The notes beneath the pieces were generated by a model. It saw nothing but the letters and a program-made list of their open reading frames with translations. It was not told the origin of the DNA and searched no databases. Below are positions 57,607 through 64,000 of a stretch of 64,000 nt of DNA, in pieces. This DNA is from CAYPHY01 sp964410625 (GTDB lineage Bacteria; Chloroflexota; Anaerolineae; Promineifilales; Promineifilaceae), in the NCBI GenBank assembly GCA_964410625.1, contig CAYPHY010000010.1:80471-144470 (forward strand), in the 5' to 3' direction. Position 1 is the stretch's first letter. Each line of letters opens with the position of its first letter. The position numbers and the translations under genes were made by a program.

Positions 57607-59574
57607 TCATTCACTCTCTGTTAATCTTTCCGGCAAACCATCAATATCCTCCGCCCCGGTTAAAACCTGGATGCTCGAACCCGCAAAGTCATCGCCAATC
57701 GGTTCGCTACGGCCGCCCAAACAGTTAACCAAAAACGTCTCGGCCACGGCCGTGAAGGACAAATTGTTCTCCGGCCGCGCAAAGCCATGCCCCTCGTCAG
57801 GATAGAGGACGTAAGTGACTGGGATGCCCTTCTCTTGCATATAGGCCACGATCTGGTCCGACTCGGCCTGTTTCACGCGCGGATCATTCGCGCCCTGGAC
57901 GATGAGCAACGGCCGTTGAATCTGGTCGGCATGGGTCAGCGGCGAATGCTGCTTCAGCAATTCGCGCCCCGCTTCCGTGCGATGGTCGCCGACGCGAGTG
58001 GTGAAAAGTTCCAATGTCGGCTTCCAGTAAGGCGGTAGCGATTCCAACAACGTGATCAGATTCGAGGGGCCGACAATATCTACTCCGCAGGCAAAGACCT
58101 CCGGGTAGAAGGTCAACCCGGCCAGCACCGAATAGCCGCCAAAGCTGCCGCCAAACACGGCGATGTGCTGCGGATCGGCAATGCCTTGCTCAATCGCCCA
58201 GCGCACCGCATCTTGCTGGTCCTCTAACACCTTACCGCCCCACTCCCGATTTCCGGCATTGGTAAACGCCTTGCCAAAGCCCGTCGAAGAACGGAAGTTG
58301 ACGCTGAGGACGGCGTAGCCGCGATTCGCCAGCCATTGATGCCAGCTATTGAAGCCCCACGAGTCCCGCGCCCAGGGGCCACCATGTGGAACGAAAACGG
58401 TGGGTAACGGTTGGTCGGGCCGGTCGTCTGCACCCATACCCACACCGGGCGGCAAGGAGTAATAGACCACCAGGTTTAATCCATCGCGCGATTGAATGAC
58501 CACCGGATACATCTTCACCAGCGGTTGCCCTTCTAACGCCTGGCGATTGGTGAAGAGGAAATCGGCCGTCTTCCGCTGGCGATCATATAAGTAGTACCGC
58601 GCCGGGCTGTTATCCAGCACATAGACCACCACCCAGAATTGATCGTCTAGCGTGCGGCTGACCACTTCCACATCCCCGTCGGCCACCGTTCGCAGATAAT
58701 CCAGATCGGGCTGAATCGCCGGGTCGAGAATTTGCCAGCGCTTCCGTTCGTAGATAAAGGAGACAGCCTGGACATGCTTTTCGGTCGGGTGGCGCAGCAC
58801 ATCGGCCGCATCCGCCTGCGGGTCTTCGGCTAATAACCGTTTTTCCCAGGTCTCATGGTGGACTTCAACCAGCGCGGCGGTGTCACGGCCGCGGCTGTCC
58901 TTCATATAGAGCCACTCATTGTTCTTGTCAAAGCCAACGACGGAGGTTGTCAGCATATCTTCGGCCGGAACCTCGTCCCACAGTTGCCAATCCTCCCCTT
59001 CGGGAACATAAACCGCCAGACCGCCATCGGCCGTCATCTCAATCGCGTCGCGCAGCCGGTACTCGTCATCAAACGTAAACCCGGCAAAACGGTCATGTTG
59101 CAACAACAATTCGCGCGCCCCCGTGAGCAGGTTGAGCCGGTACACATCATGCCACTGTGGGTCGCGGTTGTTCAGGCCAACAATCACTTCCTCCGGCGAC
59201 TTATAACTATTCTTAAGCAACTGTGCCTGGGTGTTTTCAAAAGGTGTCAGGTCGCTCACCTCGTTCGTGGCGATATCAACGGCATAGAGCCGCCAATTCT
59301 CATCCCCGTTCTTGTCCTGCACATAGAGAATATGGTTGTTGGTATAGGCCCAACCATAGAAGCGAATACCGCGCCCGGTGTCGTGGGTGACAGGACGGGC
59401 GGCCGAAACATCCTCACGCGGCGCAACCCAGACATTCAACACCCCATCCCGCGAAGCGAGCCAGGAGAGATGACGGCCGTCGGGGCTGATCTGCACCGAA
59501 GCCCGGTCAGGATTCCCAAACAAAAGTTTGCGCGGGATTATTGGGAAGTCAGACAGTTCTCGATATTGATTCAT
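57607..59574 (-). CDS. S9-family peptidase (prolyl oligopeptidase/acylaminoacyl peptidase-like)
   Basis: This 655-aa serine peptidase has an N-terminal beta-propeller (VQISPDGRHLSWLASRDGVL and repeated strands) and a C-terminal alpha/beta hydrolase. The nucleophile Ser is in AVFGGSFGGYSVLAGL, the Asp in LIVQGANDPRVKQAESD and the His in LYPDEGHGFARPEN. PTVFVPHGGPWARDSWGFNS is the oxyanion region. No signal peptide is visible, so it is likely cytosolic. The start MNQYRELSDFPIIPRKLLFG matches the family opening. Confidence 0.94.
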   Translation of the reverse strand: MNQYRELSDFPIIPRKLLFGNPDRASVQISPDGRHLSWLASRDGVLNVWVAPREDVSAARPVTHDTGRGIRFYGWAYTNNHILYVQDKNGDENWRLYAVDIATNEVSDLTPFENTQAQLLKNSYKSPEEVIVGLNNRDPQWHDVYRLNLLTGARELLLQHDRFAGFTFDDEYRLRDAIEMTADGGLAVYVPEGEDWQLWDEVPAEDMLTTSVVGFDKNNEWLYMKDSRGRDTAALVEVHHETWEKRLLAEDPQADAADVLRHPTEKHVQAVSFIYERKRWQILDPAIQPDLDYLRTVADGDVEVVSRTLDDQFWVVVYVLDNSPARYYLYDRQRKTADFLFTNRQALEGQPLVKMYPVVIQSRDGLNLVVYYSLPPGVGMGADDRPDQPLPTVFVPHGGPWARDSWGFNSWHQWLANRGYAVLSVNFRSSTGFGKAFTNAGNREWGGKVLEDQQDAVRWAIEQGIADPQHIAVFGGSFGGYSVLAGLTFYPEVFACGVDIVGPSNLITLLESLPPYWKPTLELFTTRVGDHRTEAGRELLKQHSPLTHADQIQRPLLIVQGANDPRVKQAESDQIVAYMQEKGIPVTYVLYPDEGHGFARPENNLSFTAVAETFLVNCLGGRSEPIGDDFAGSSIQVLTGAEDIDGLPERLTESE

Positions 59575-59762
59575 GTTCTCTAGTCCGTGTTCAACTAAAA
59601 CTTCTTTGTATGATGTCAGTTTATTTGCATCGAATTGACGCGAATGAACGCGAATTTTAACCGGCTTCTACTCTCAACATTTCCCTAATCATCTACCTGA
59701 TTTTTAAATGTCTCCAGTATTCGCTTCGTGCCTATTCGTGCCATTCGTGTCAAAAAAATAAA
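59575..59762. repeat. Spacer with GAATTGACGCGAATGAACGCGAA-type inverted repeat
   Basis: The left arm at about 59631-59660 (GAATTGACGCGAATGAACGC) is partly mirrored by 59719-59756 (GCCTATTCGTGCCATTCGTG). A similar ATTCGTGTCATTCGTG block occurs at 51808. It may act as a terminator of the DUF4230 operon. No gene is present. Confidence 0.6.
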
Positions 59763-60569
59763 TTAAGGCTGGAATGTAATCTCTATTTCCTCAAATCCTA
59801 GTTCGCGAAGTAAGCTTTCTAACTGCGCTTGACCAAGCTTTTCGGATAGCTCAAGTATCCCCGACGCCTCGCGGTTTTCCGCCCACCCTCGCAATTGCAC
59901 ATGCGCTTGCTGCATCGCCTCAATCTCCAACCCTTCCGGCGGAAGAAAGCCGACGTCAAAGATGCGCGTCTGATCCGGCAGTAATTCCACGCTGGTTATT
60001 TCCGCACGCGGCAATACCACCTGCACCGACGTGCCATCTTGCGTCACTTCCGCCCGGCTCATGTCAATGCCTGCCTCGATTAGCCCAACCGCCATCAGCA
60101 AGATGCGCGTGTTCAACGGAATGAGTGGGAAGTTTGGGAAACGTTCGCGACTGATCTCCACCACGGTAGAAGTCGTTGTCTCGACGGTAGTCAGATAGCC
60201 CAGCTCCTGCCAGCTAACGACAATCGGTGTGGGCGTCAACGTTGGGGTAGGGCTGGGTGTGCGGGATGGTGTCGGCGTGTGGGTGGGGGCAGGTGTTGAG
60301 GTAGGCGACGGTACCGGCGTTAATGTCGAGGTCGGAGTAGCCGTTGCGGGAAGCACGGCCGCTTCCTCCGTTATCTCCGGTATCGTCAACTCTTCCGCCA
60401 CCGTCGCCGCAGGGGGGCGATTGGAAAGGACATAGGTCAACCCTGCCAACAGGAGGATAATCACCCCAATCAAGGCAGTGATGATAATGATCGCCGTTTG
60501 ATTCAGCGCAAACGGAAATTTGCCCTCACTCGTATCAGGTAAATCATTTTCCTCATTCGGAGTCGCCAT
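59763..60569 (-). CDS. DUF4230 membrane protein
   Basis: This 268-aa protein has one N-terminal membrane helix (AIIIITALIGVIILLLAGLT) and a Thr/Pro-rich linker (TPTSTLTPVPSPTSTPAPTH). The DUF4230 domain (about 120-268) follows: SWQELGYLTTVETTTSTVVE, LPRAEITSVELLPDQTRIFD, LLRELGFEEIEITFQP. The function of the family is unknown. The linker suggests the domain is outside the membrane. A DUF3052 gene lies 9 nt upstream in the same operon. Confidence 0.85.
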   Translation of the reverse strand: MATPNEENDLPDTSEGKFPFALNQTAIIIITALIGVIILLLAGLTYVLSNRPPAATVAEELTIPEITEEAAVLPATATPTSTLTPVPSPTSTPAPTHTPTPSRTPSPTPTLTPTPIVVSWQELGYLTTVETTTSTVVEISRERFPNFPLIPLNTRILLMAVGLIEAGIDMSRAEVTQDGTSVQVVLPRAEITSVELLPDQTRIFDVGFLPPEGLEIEAMQQAHVQLRGWAENREASGILELSEKLGQAQLESLLRELGFEEIEITFQP

Positions 60570-60578
60570 TGATTAACC

Positions 60579-61019
60579 TTATTCGCGTCCCAGCCAGATC
60601 GCGCTTTCCTGTCGCGCTTCACCCTCGCGGTATGGGCGCAGGCAAAAAGCTGACCACGTTGGATCAACTGAGATCAGCGTCACCCATTTGAGATCCGTTC
60701 CGCGGAAAGCTCCCCATCCCTTGTCACGTGTCAGGTCAGTTTGAATCTTAGAACTCCCCTTCGGAAAAGAGACCCACAGCAAACTCTCCGGCTTCAGAAC
60801 TTCCATCACCTTTGGGACAAGCTCCTCTAATTCTGCTTTCTTCTGGACGAAGAGTTGGACCCAATCATAACGGCCGTTGGGCGGATCAAGCTCATAAGAA
60901 AACTGAATCCCTTCCGGGAAAGGGGCCAGCGTCTGCATATAATCTTCCGGCATGTTGATGATACACGCCTCCATGCCCGACTTCAGTTTCAGCTTTTCAG
61001 CCAGCGTTTTTGTCGCCAT
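60579..61019 (-). CDS. DUF3052 family protein
   Basis: This 146-aa protein has the DUF3052 pattern: LAEKLKLKSGMEACIINMPE, YDWVQLFVQKKAELEELVPK, LLWVSFPKGSSKIQTDLTRD, then DLKWVTLISVDPTWSAFCLR and a C-terminal RP. Members are small cytosolic proteins of unknown role. It starts the two-gene operon with DUF4230. The link between the two is positional only. Confidence 0.85.
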   Translation of the reverse strand: MATKTLAEKLKLKSGMEACIINMPEDYMQTLAPFPEGIQFSYELDPPNGRYDWVQLFVQKKAELEELVPKVMEVLKPESLLWVSFPKGSSKIQTDLTRDKGWGAFRGTDLKWVTLISVDPTWSAFCLRPYREGEARQESAIWLGRE

Positions 61020-61239
61020 ATCCTTTACTCCATGGATTCATACTCCAGCGATGTCCTATCTCAAGGATACCATAGAGGATTAGGGATTGCCGCTTAATTA
61101 TATCTTCTGGCGAAGGAATCACACCTCAAATTCTTGCAACTGATAGAGCAATATCCCTATTAGAGTATAATAGTGTAGATTTTTAGCAGCCAAAAATAAT
61201 CCGGTCGTTTGCTGGCCTATCCACCTTAGAAATATTCCT

Positions 61240-61788
61240 ATGGACATCATTCTCATTGGCCCAATTGGTGCGGGGAAAAGCACGGTAGCGGAACTGCTCG
61301 CCCAACAACTCGATATACCGAATCATTCGCTGGATGATTTACGCCGGGAATATTATGCTGAAATCGGCTATGATGCGGAACTGGCGGAAAGGATACGGGA
61401 GCGCGACGGGATATGGGGGCTTTATCAATATTGGAAACTGTTTGAAATCCACGCCGTCGAACGGATGCTAACGGATTATCCCACCGGTATCCTTGATTTT
61501 GGCGCGGGTCATTCTGTCTACGAGGATGAAGCGTTGTTTGAGCGTGCGCGGTTGGCTCTGGCGGAACGGCCGAATGTCATCCTCCTCTTACCCTCGTCCG
61601 ATTTTGACGAAACCATGCATGTCCTCAATGAGCGAGAGCCGGACCTGCCCGATGAAGTGCGAAAACTCAACGAACACTTTGTCCGCCACCCTTCTAACTA
61701 TGCTCTGGCGAAGTTTACCGTCTATACCAACGGTAAAACCCCTGAAGAGACGTGTGAAGAAATCTTAGGTCTTGTGCGACGAGCGTGA
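61240..61788 (+). CDS. P-loop kinase, shikimate kinase-like
   Basis: This 182-aa P-loop protein begins MDIILIGPIGAGKSTVAELL, with the Walker A GPIGAGKS and DDLRRE (shikimate kinase-like DD). The lid and C-terminal parts (LLLPSSDFDETMHVLNEREP, NEHFVRHPSNYALAKFTVYT) differ from AroK, so it is a relative that phosphorylates another small molecule, or an AAA-like NTPase. A TATAAT (61166-61171) lies upstream without a good -35. The 3' end overlaps an antisense gene remnant. Confidence 0.82.
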   Translation: MDIILIGPIGAGKSTVAELLAQQLDIPNHSLDDLRREYYAEIGYDAELAERIRERDGIWGLYQYWKLFEIHAVERMLTDYPTGILDFGAGHSVYEDEALFERARLALAERPNVILLLPSSDFDETMHVLNEREPDLPDEVRKLNEHFVRHPSNYALAKFTVYTNGKTPEETCEEILGLVRRA

Positions 61789-61921
61789 TTGACGTGACGG
61801 CCGTGTGCCAGCGATAAGCCAGGCTTTTGGCCGAGTATCCATCACGCCACTGACGTTCCGGCATAGCCAGGAAACGCTGCCACTCTTCGGGACTATTGGC
61901 GGGAAGAAAGATGCGACTCAT
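61715..61921 (-). pseudogene. Possible truncated hypothetical gene (DUF6946-like N-terminus)
   Basis: The frame starts MSRIFLPANSPEEWQRFLAM and continues PERQWRDGYSAKSLAYRWHT, which resembles the N-terminal region of a family of small hypothetical proteins. After that, homology-like sequence stops and the frame runs antisense into the kinase gene (TAVTSITLVAQDLRFLHTSL). It is probably the cut-off start of a gene. Recognition is from memory of the pattern, so confidence is limited. Confidence 0.35.
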
Positions 61922-61970
61922 GCGGGAATGGGGATGGGTAATGCGGCCGAGCGTTCGACAACAAACTAAA

Positions 61971-62297
61971 CTACACACCAACCGGCAAATCCAAATGTTC
62001 GTCAATCCACTCACGCAGCAGTGCGCTGACAGATTTTTGTGCGGCCAGTGCCTCCGCGCGTAAAATCCCTTTTAGCGTCGGATCAAGATGTACCGTTACG
62101 TTTTCTGTAGCACTTGATGGTAATCCATCATACTCAATGGCTTCAAACTGGCTCGCATCATAAAGATAATCTTCGCCCTCATTATCAATGATCCTCAACG
62201 ATGCTGGATCGCTATTGTCTGGCAACACTTTATAAATAGCCCCGATAGTTAAACTAGCTTCATAGCCGCGATTGTTAATACACCGAACGTAATTCAT
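61971..62297 (-). CDS. Small protein with SH3-like N-terminus and ribbon-helix-helix C-terminus
   Basis: This 108-aa protein has an N-terminal beta segment (YVRCINNRGYEASLTIGAIY, YLYDASQFEAIEYDGLP) and a C-terminal RHH-like stretch (VTVHLDPTLKGILRAEALAA, LREWIDEHL). It may be an orphan antitoxin or a small DNA-binding regulator. No toxin-like partner is adjacent; the truncated frame just downstream is not obviously a toxin. The start is the second Met (MNYVRC). Confidence 0.6.
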   Translation of the reverse strand: MNYVRCINNRGYEASLTIGAIYKVLPDNSDPASLRIIDNEGEDYLYDASQFEAIEYDGLPSSATENVTVHLDPTLKGILRAEALAAQKSVSALLREWIDEHLDLPVGV

Positions 62298-62423
62298 AAT
62301 CAATTACCCTCGCTTGAGGACACGCTTGCGCTTCACACGGGCAGTTAAAATCTTCTTAGCACAAGTGTCTATAGTAAGAAATAAGACACACAGAAAGTAT
62401 AACCGGATACTCTTCACAAGAGA

Positions 62424-62831
62424 TTATGGCCAGTCCCCAGGTCTTCTAATTCCAATTGGTACTGTAATGTCTCGCCAATAAAGAATTTTGCCTCGTCGAT
62501 CCGCCCAAACAACATATTTAGCATATGTAGGGGGCTGTCCCTTTCTATCATGTTGAATTTTCATTACCAGCCGCAGCCTTTTTCCTAATTTCCAACGACG
62601 CCATTCCCACGTTTCCACACTTACTAGATTAGAATCAGCTGAATGGAGTCTTGCTAGATCGTTACGTATTCTGAGCATCGCATCAACTAACCCATACTCA
62701 TTTATTGAATTCGTCTGTTGTCTAATCGTCCTCTTGATGTTTCTTGCGAGCCAATTAGTCCGGTATTCAAGGATTAATAGAAGCAGACCGACTACAAGTG
62801 CCCCTACCAGACTTAATATCGACTCTGACAT
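62424..62831 (-). CDS. Hypothetical single-helix membrane protein
   Basis: This 135-aa protein has one N-terminal membrane helix (ILSLVGALVVGLLLLILEYR), then a basic region (WLARNIKRTIRQQTN) and a soluble domain. That domain contains VETWEWRRWKLGKRLRLVMK and YAKYVVWADRRGKILYWRDI. I know no family. It is AT-richer than most of the window and lies next to the HNH gene, so it may belong to a small accessory cluster. Confidence 0.6.
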   Translation of the reverse strand: MSESILSLVGALVVGLLLLILEYRTNWLARNIKRTIRQQTNSINEYGLVDAMLRIRNDLARLHSADSNLVSVETWEWRRWKLGKRLRLVMKIQHDRKGQPPTYAKYVVWADRRGKILYWRDITVPIGIRRPGDWP

Positions 62832-62867
62832 AGTATCTAACCAAGCGACTCAAATATTGGCACAAGA

Positions 62868-63293
62868 CTAAATCTGAGGTGGGTGCCAACCGACACTGGC
62901 CCAGTTCTGCCGCGCATCTATGATTTCTTTATTATTCATATTTAACACAATGACTGTAACACGGCCAACCGCTGTCAACCCAATGATATGTGTTCCCGTC
63001 TCATTCCAGGCAAAGTGCTCATGCCAATTTTGCTGTCGAGGATGATATAAGGACATATTTTCACCGGTAAGCGGATCCTCGGCCGATGTGGTTGAACTCT
63101 TAAATTCATTACAACGATGGCAAGCAAAACAGAGATTATTGAATGCAGTCGCTCCGCCTTTGCTTCGTGGATAAATATGCTCGACTACCATCGGATAGCC
63201 AGAATTGGATTGCAATGTCTGACAATAAGCGCAACAATGGTCGTCAGCTTCGACTAACTGCTGCCGTAGAGCGGTCGAAAGATAGACGCTCAT
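62868..63293 (-). CDS. HNH endonuclease
   Basis: This 141-aa HNH nuclease has the first Cys pair in HCCAYCQTLQ, the catalytic His in VVEHIYPRSKGGATAFNN and the second Cys pair in LCFACHRCNEFKSS. The tail (DPLTGENMSLYHPRQQNWHE) is typical of a stand-alone HNH family that is paired with a small upstream protein. The upstream gene ends 6 nt before its start codon. Such pairs are frequent in cyanobacteria and Chloroflexota. Their role is not established. Confidence 0.9.
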   Translation of the reverse strand: MSVYLSTALRQQLVEADDHCCAYCQTLQSNSGYPMVVEHIYPRSKGGATAFNNLCFACHRCNEFKSSTTSAEDPLTGENMSLYHPRQQNWHEHFAWNETGTHIIGLTAVGRVTVIVLNMNNKEIIDARQNWASVGWHPPQI

Positions 63294-63299
63294 GGCCGG

Positions 63300-63713
63300 T
63301 TATACTTTGTCTGCCGGAGGAATAATGTAACCGCGCCAACGCAACAGAGCGACAGCATGGGCTTTACGCAGCATTAGCCGGTCGGCCGCCTTTCGCAATT
63401 GCACCAATTCAGCCCGTTCCGCCTCGGTAATCGTTCCCTCTGCGTTTTTGTCCAGTAGCTCCTGGTGGCGGCCGAAATCCTCCTCTGAATAGCGATTGCG
63501 AGCGACTTTCCAGAGCGCATTATCTGTCAGACGGTCAAGGGCGGCGAGGTCAGCTTGAAATTCGGCCGGAGCATCTTCCCACCCTGGCGGGCTGCCAATC
63601 TCAACCGCGTGCAACAGCACATCGGTAAACGACTGTTGCGTCGCTTTGGCAACTTGCTGCAAGCGCAAGTAAATATTTTCTGGCAACGGTAAAGTGACTT
63701 CTTGGATTGTCAT
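63300..63713 (-). CDS. Small hypothetical protein paired with the HNH nuclease
   Basis: This 137-aa helical protein begins MTIQEVTLPLPENIYLRLQQ, a likely N-terminal strand-helix of RHH type. It continues through ADLAALDRLTDNALWKVARN to AERAELVQLRKAADRLMLRK and AVALLRWRGYIIPP. The same combination precedes HNH genes elsewhere, so a toxin-antitoxin-like or regulatory role is conceivable. The start is ATG 63713. A longer frame begins inside the dispersed hairpin at 63768 and is rejected. Confidence 0.8.
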   Translation of the reverse strand: MTIQEVTLPLPENIYLRLQQVAKATQQSFTDVLLHAVEIGSPPGWEDAPAEFQADLAALDRLTDNALWKVARNRYSEEDFGRHQELLDKNAEGTITEAERAELVQLRKAADRLMLRKAHAVALLRWRGYIIPPADKV

Positions 63714-63767
63714 CGTATGAAGATTATCGTGATTTCTCTTGACGATGCAAGCACTTGTTAGAAGGCA

Positions 63768-63782
63768 CGATTTGTCAAATCG
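63768..63782 (-). repeat. Dispersed hairpin element after the RluA-type gene
   Basis: CGATTT-GTC-AAATCG is a perfect 6-bp stem with a 3-nt loop. It is enclosed by a CTTGT (near 63755) and an ACAAG (near 63788), matching the outer stem of the element at 14240. Confidence 0.65.
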
Positions 63783-63819
63783 CGTTACAAGCGGCCACAA
63801 ACTTGATACTCACCCGTAT

Positions 63820-64000
63820 TGAGTGAGATTCTCCAACACGGCCGCCAACTCCTCTGGCAGTTCCGCGTCGCAGGTAATCTCCTGGTCATCAGACGGCCGC
63901 CGAAATGTCAACTTCGCTGCATGGAGAAAGTGGCGTTTGAGGGGCAGGCGTTGCTTGCGGCGGCCGTATATGCGGTCGCCAACAATGGGGTAGCCGACGT
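63820..64000 (-). CDS. RluA-family pseudouridine synthase, C-terminal fragment
   Basis: The visible 60 residues read VGYPIVGDRIYGRRKQRLPL, then KRHFLHAAKLTFRRPSDDQE, ending LPEELAAVLENLTQYG. This is the conserved C-terminus of RluA/RluD-type rRNA pseudouridine synthases (HPIVGDxxYG and RxFLHA). The catalytic Asp region lies beyond the window edge. Confidence 0.9.

Noticed and set aside
1..64000. tRNA, rRNA, insertion sequence or prophage genes
   Set aside because: I examined the spacers and saw no tRNA cloverleaf, rRNA segment, transposase, integrase or phage structural gene.

Overview
The window looks like a 64 kb piece of a draft or metagenome-assembled scaffold, because it carries two runs of exactly 100 N (12216-12315 and 17176-17275). 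It is moderately GC-rich. The gene content (FprA-type ferredoxin reductase, LysM proteins, cohesin/dockerin surface proteins, an NBR1-like Ig domain in a polysaccharide ligase, tandem aminoglycoside-phosphotransferase-like kinases, BrnT/YgiT/ParE toxin-antitoxin genes) and the many intergenic repeats suggest a filamentous or surface-polymer-producing member of the Chloroflexota. That assignment is an inference: the window has no rRNA or other decisive marker gene.

Layout. 1-5.2 kb (minus strand): N-terminal part of CTP synthase, a 47-aa ORF, and a MoxR/DUF58/DUF4129 membrane operon. 5.4-6.0 kb: BrnT/BrnA toxin-antitoxin pair. 6.0-12.2 kb: cystathionine beta-synthase-type enzyme, a secreted LysM glycosidase, a CBS-domain protein, an FprA-type reductase and an alpha/beta hydrolase. 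12.3-19.8 kb: MFS transporter fused to a cyclic-nucleotide-binding domain, a LysM/beta-propeller protein, a membrane-anchored protein, MoaA and an LCP-family ligase. 19.9-23.7 kb: homocysteine methyltransferase/MTHFR fusion, GMC-like oxidoreductase and a YgiT/DUF4258 pair. 23.8-43.4 kb (all minus strand): a surface-glycan locus with two O-antigen-ligase-like proteins, two flippases, two glycosyltransferases, two methyltransferases, a B12-binding-type radical SAM protein, a nucleotidyltransferase-fold protein, a nucleoside phosphorylase and two large secreted cohesin/dockerin proteins. 43.4-64 kb: zwf, an SDR, a DEAD-box helicase, a WYL regulator, an epoxide hydrolase, two AlkZ-like winged-helix proteins (one frameshifted), two APH-like kinases, a TetR operon, a ParE-like toxin gene broken by a stop codon, an S9 peptidase, DUF proteins, an HNH nuclease pair and the C-terminus of an RluA-type pseudouridine synthase.

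The most striking property of the DNA itself is repetition at several scales. The hexamer CGGCCG occurs far more often than composition predicts and in all three codon frames. A family of short hairpins has arms that change sequence while staying complementary. Degenerate 7-8 nt tandem repeats and longer inverted repeats occupy intergenic space, supply stop codons to several genes and lie in-frame inside two flippase genes. No single large new defence or mobile system is visible. The best leads are the covarying hairpin family, the heptad repeats entering genes, the cohesin/dockerin pair inside the glycan locus, and the paired AlkZ-like genes.
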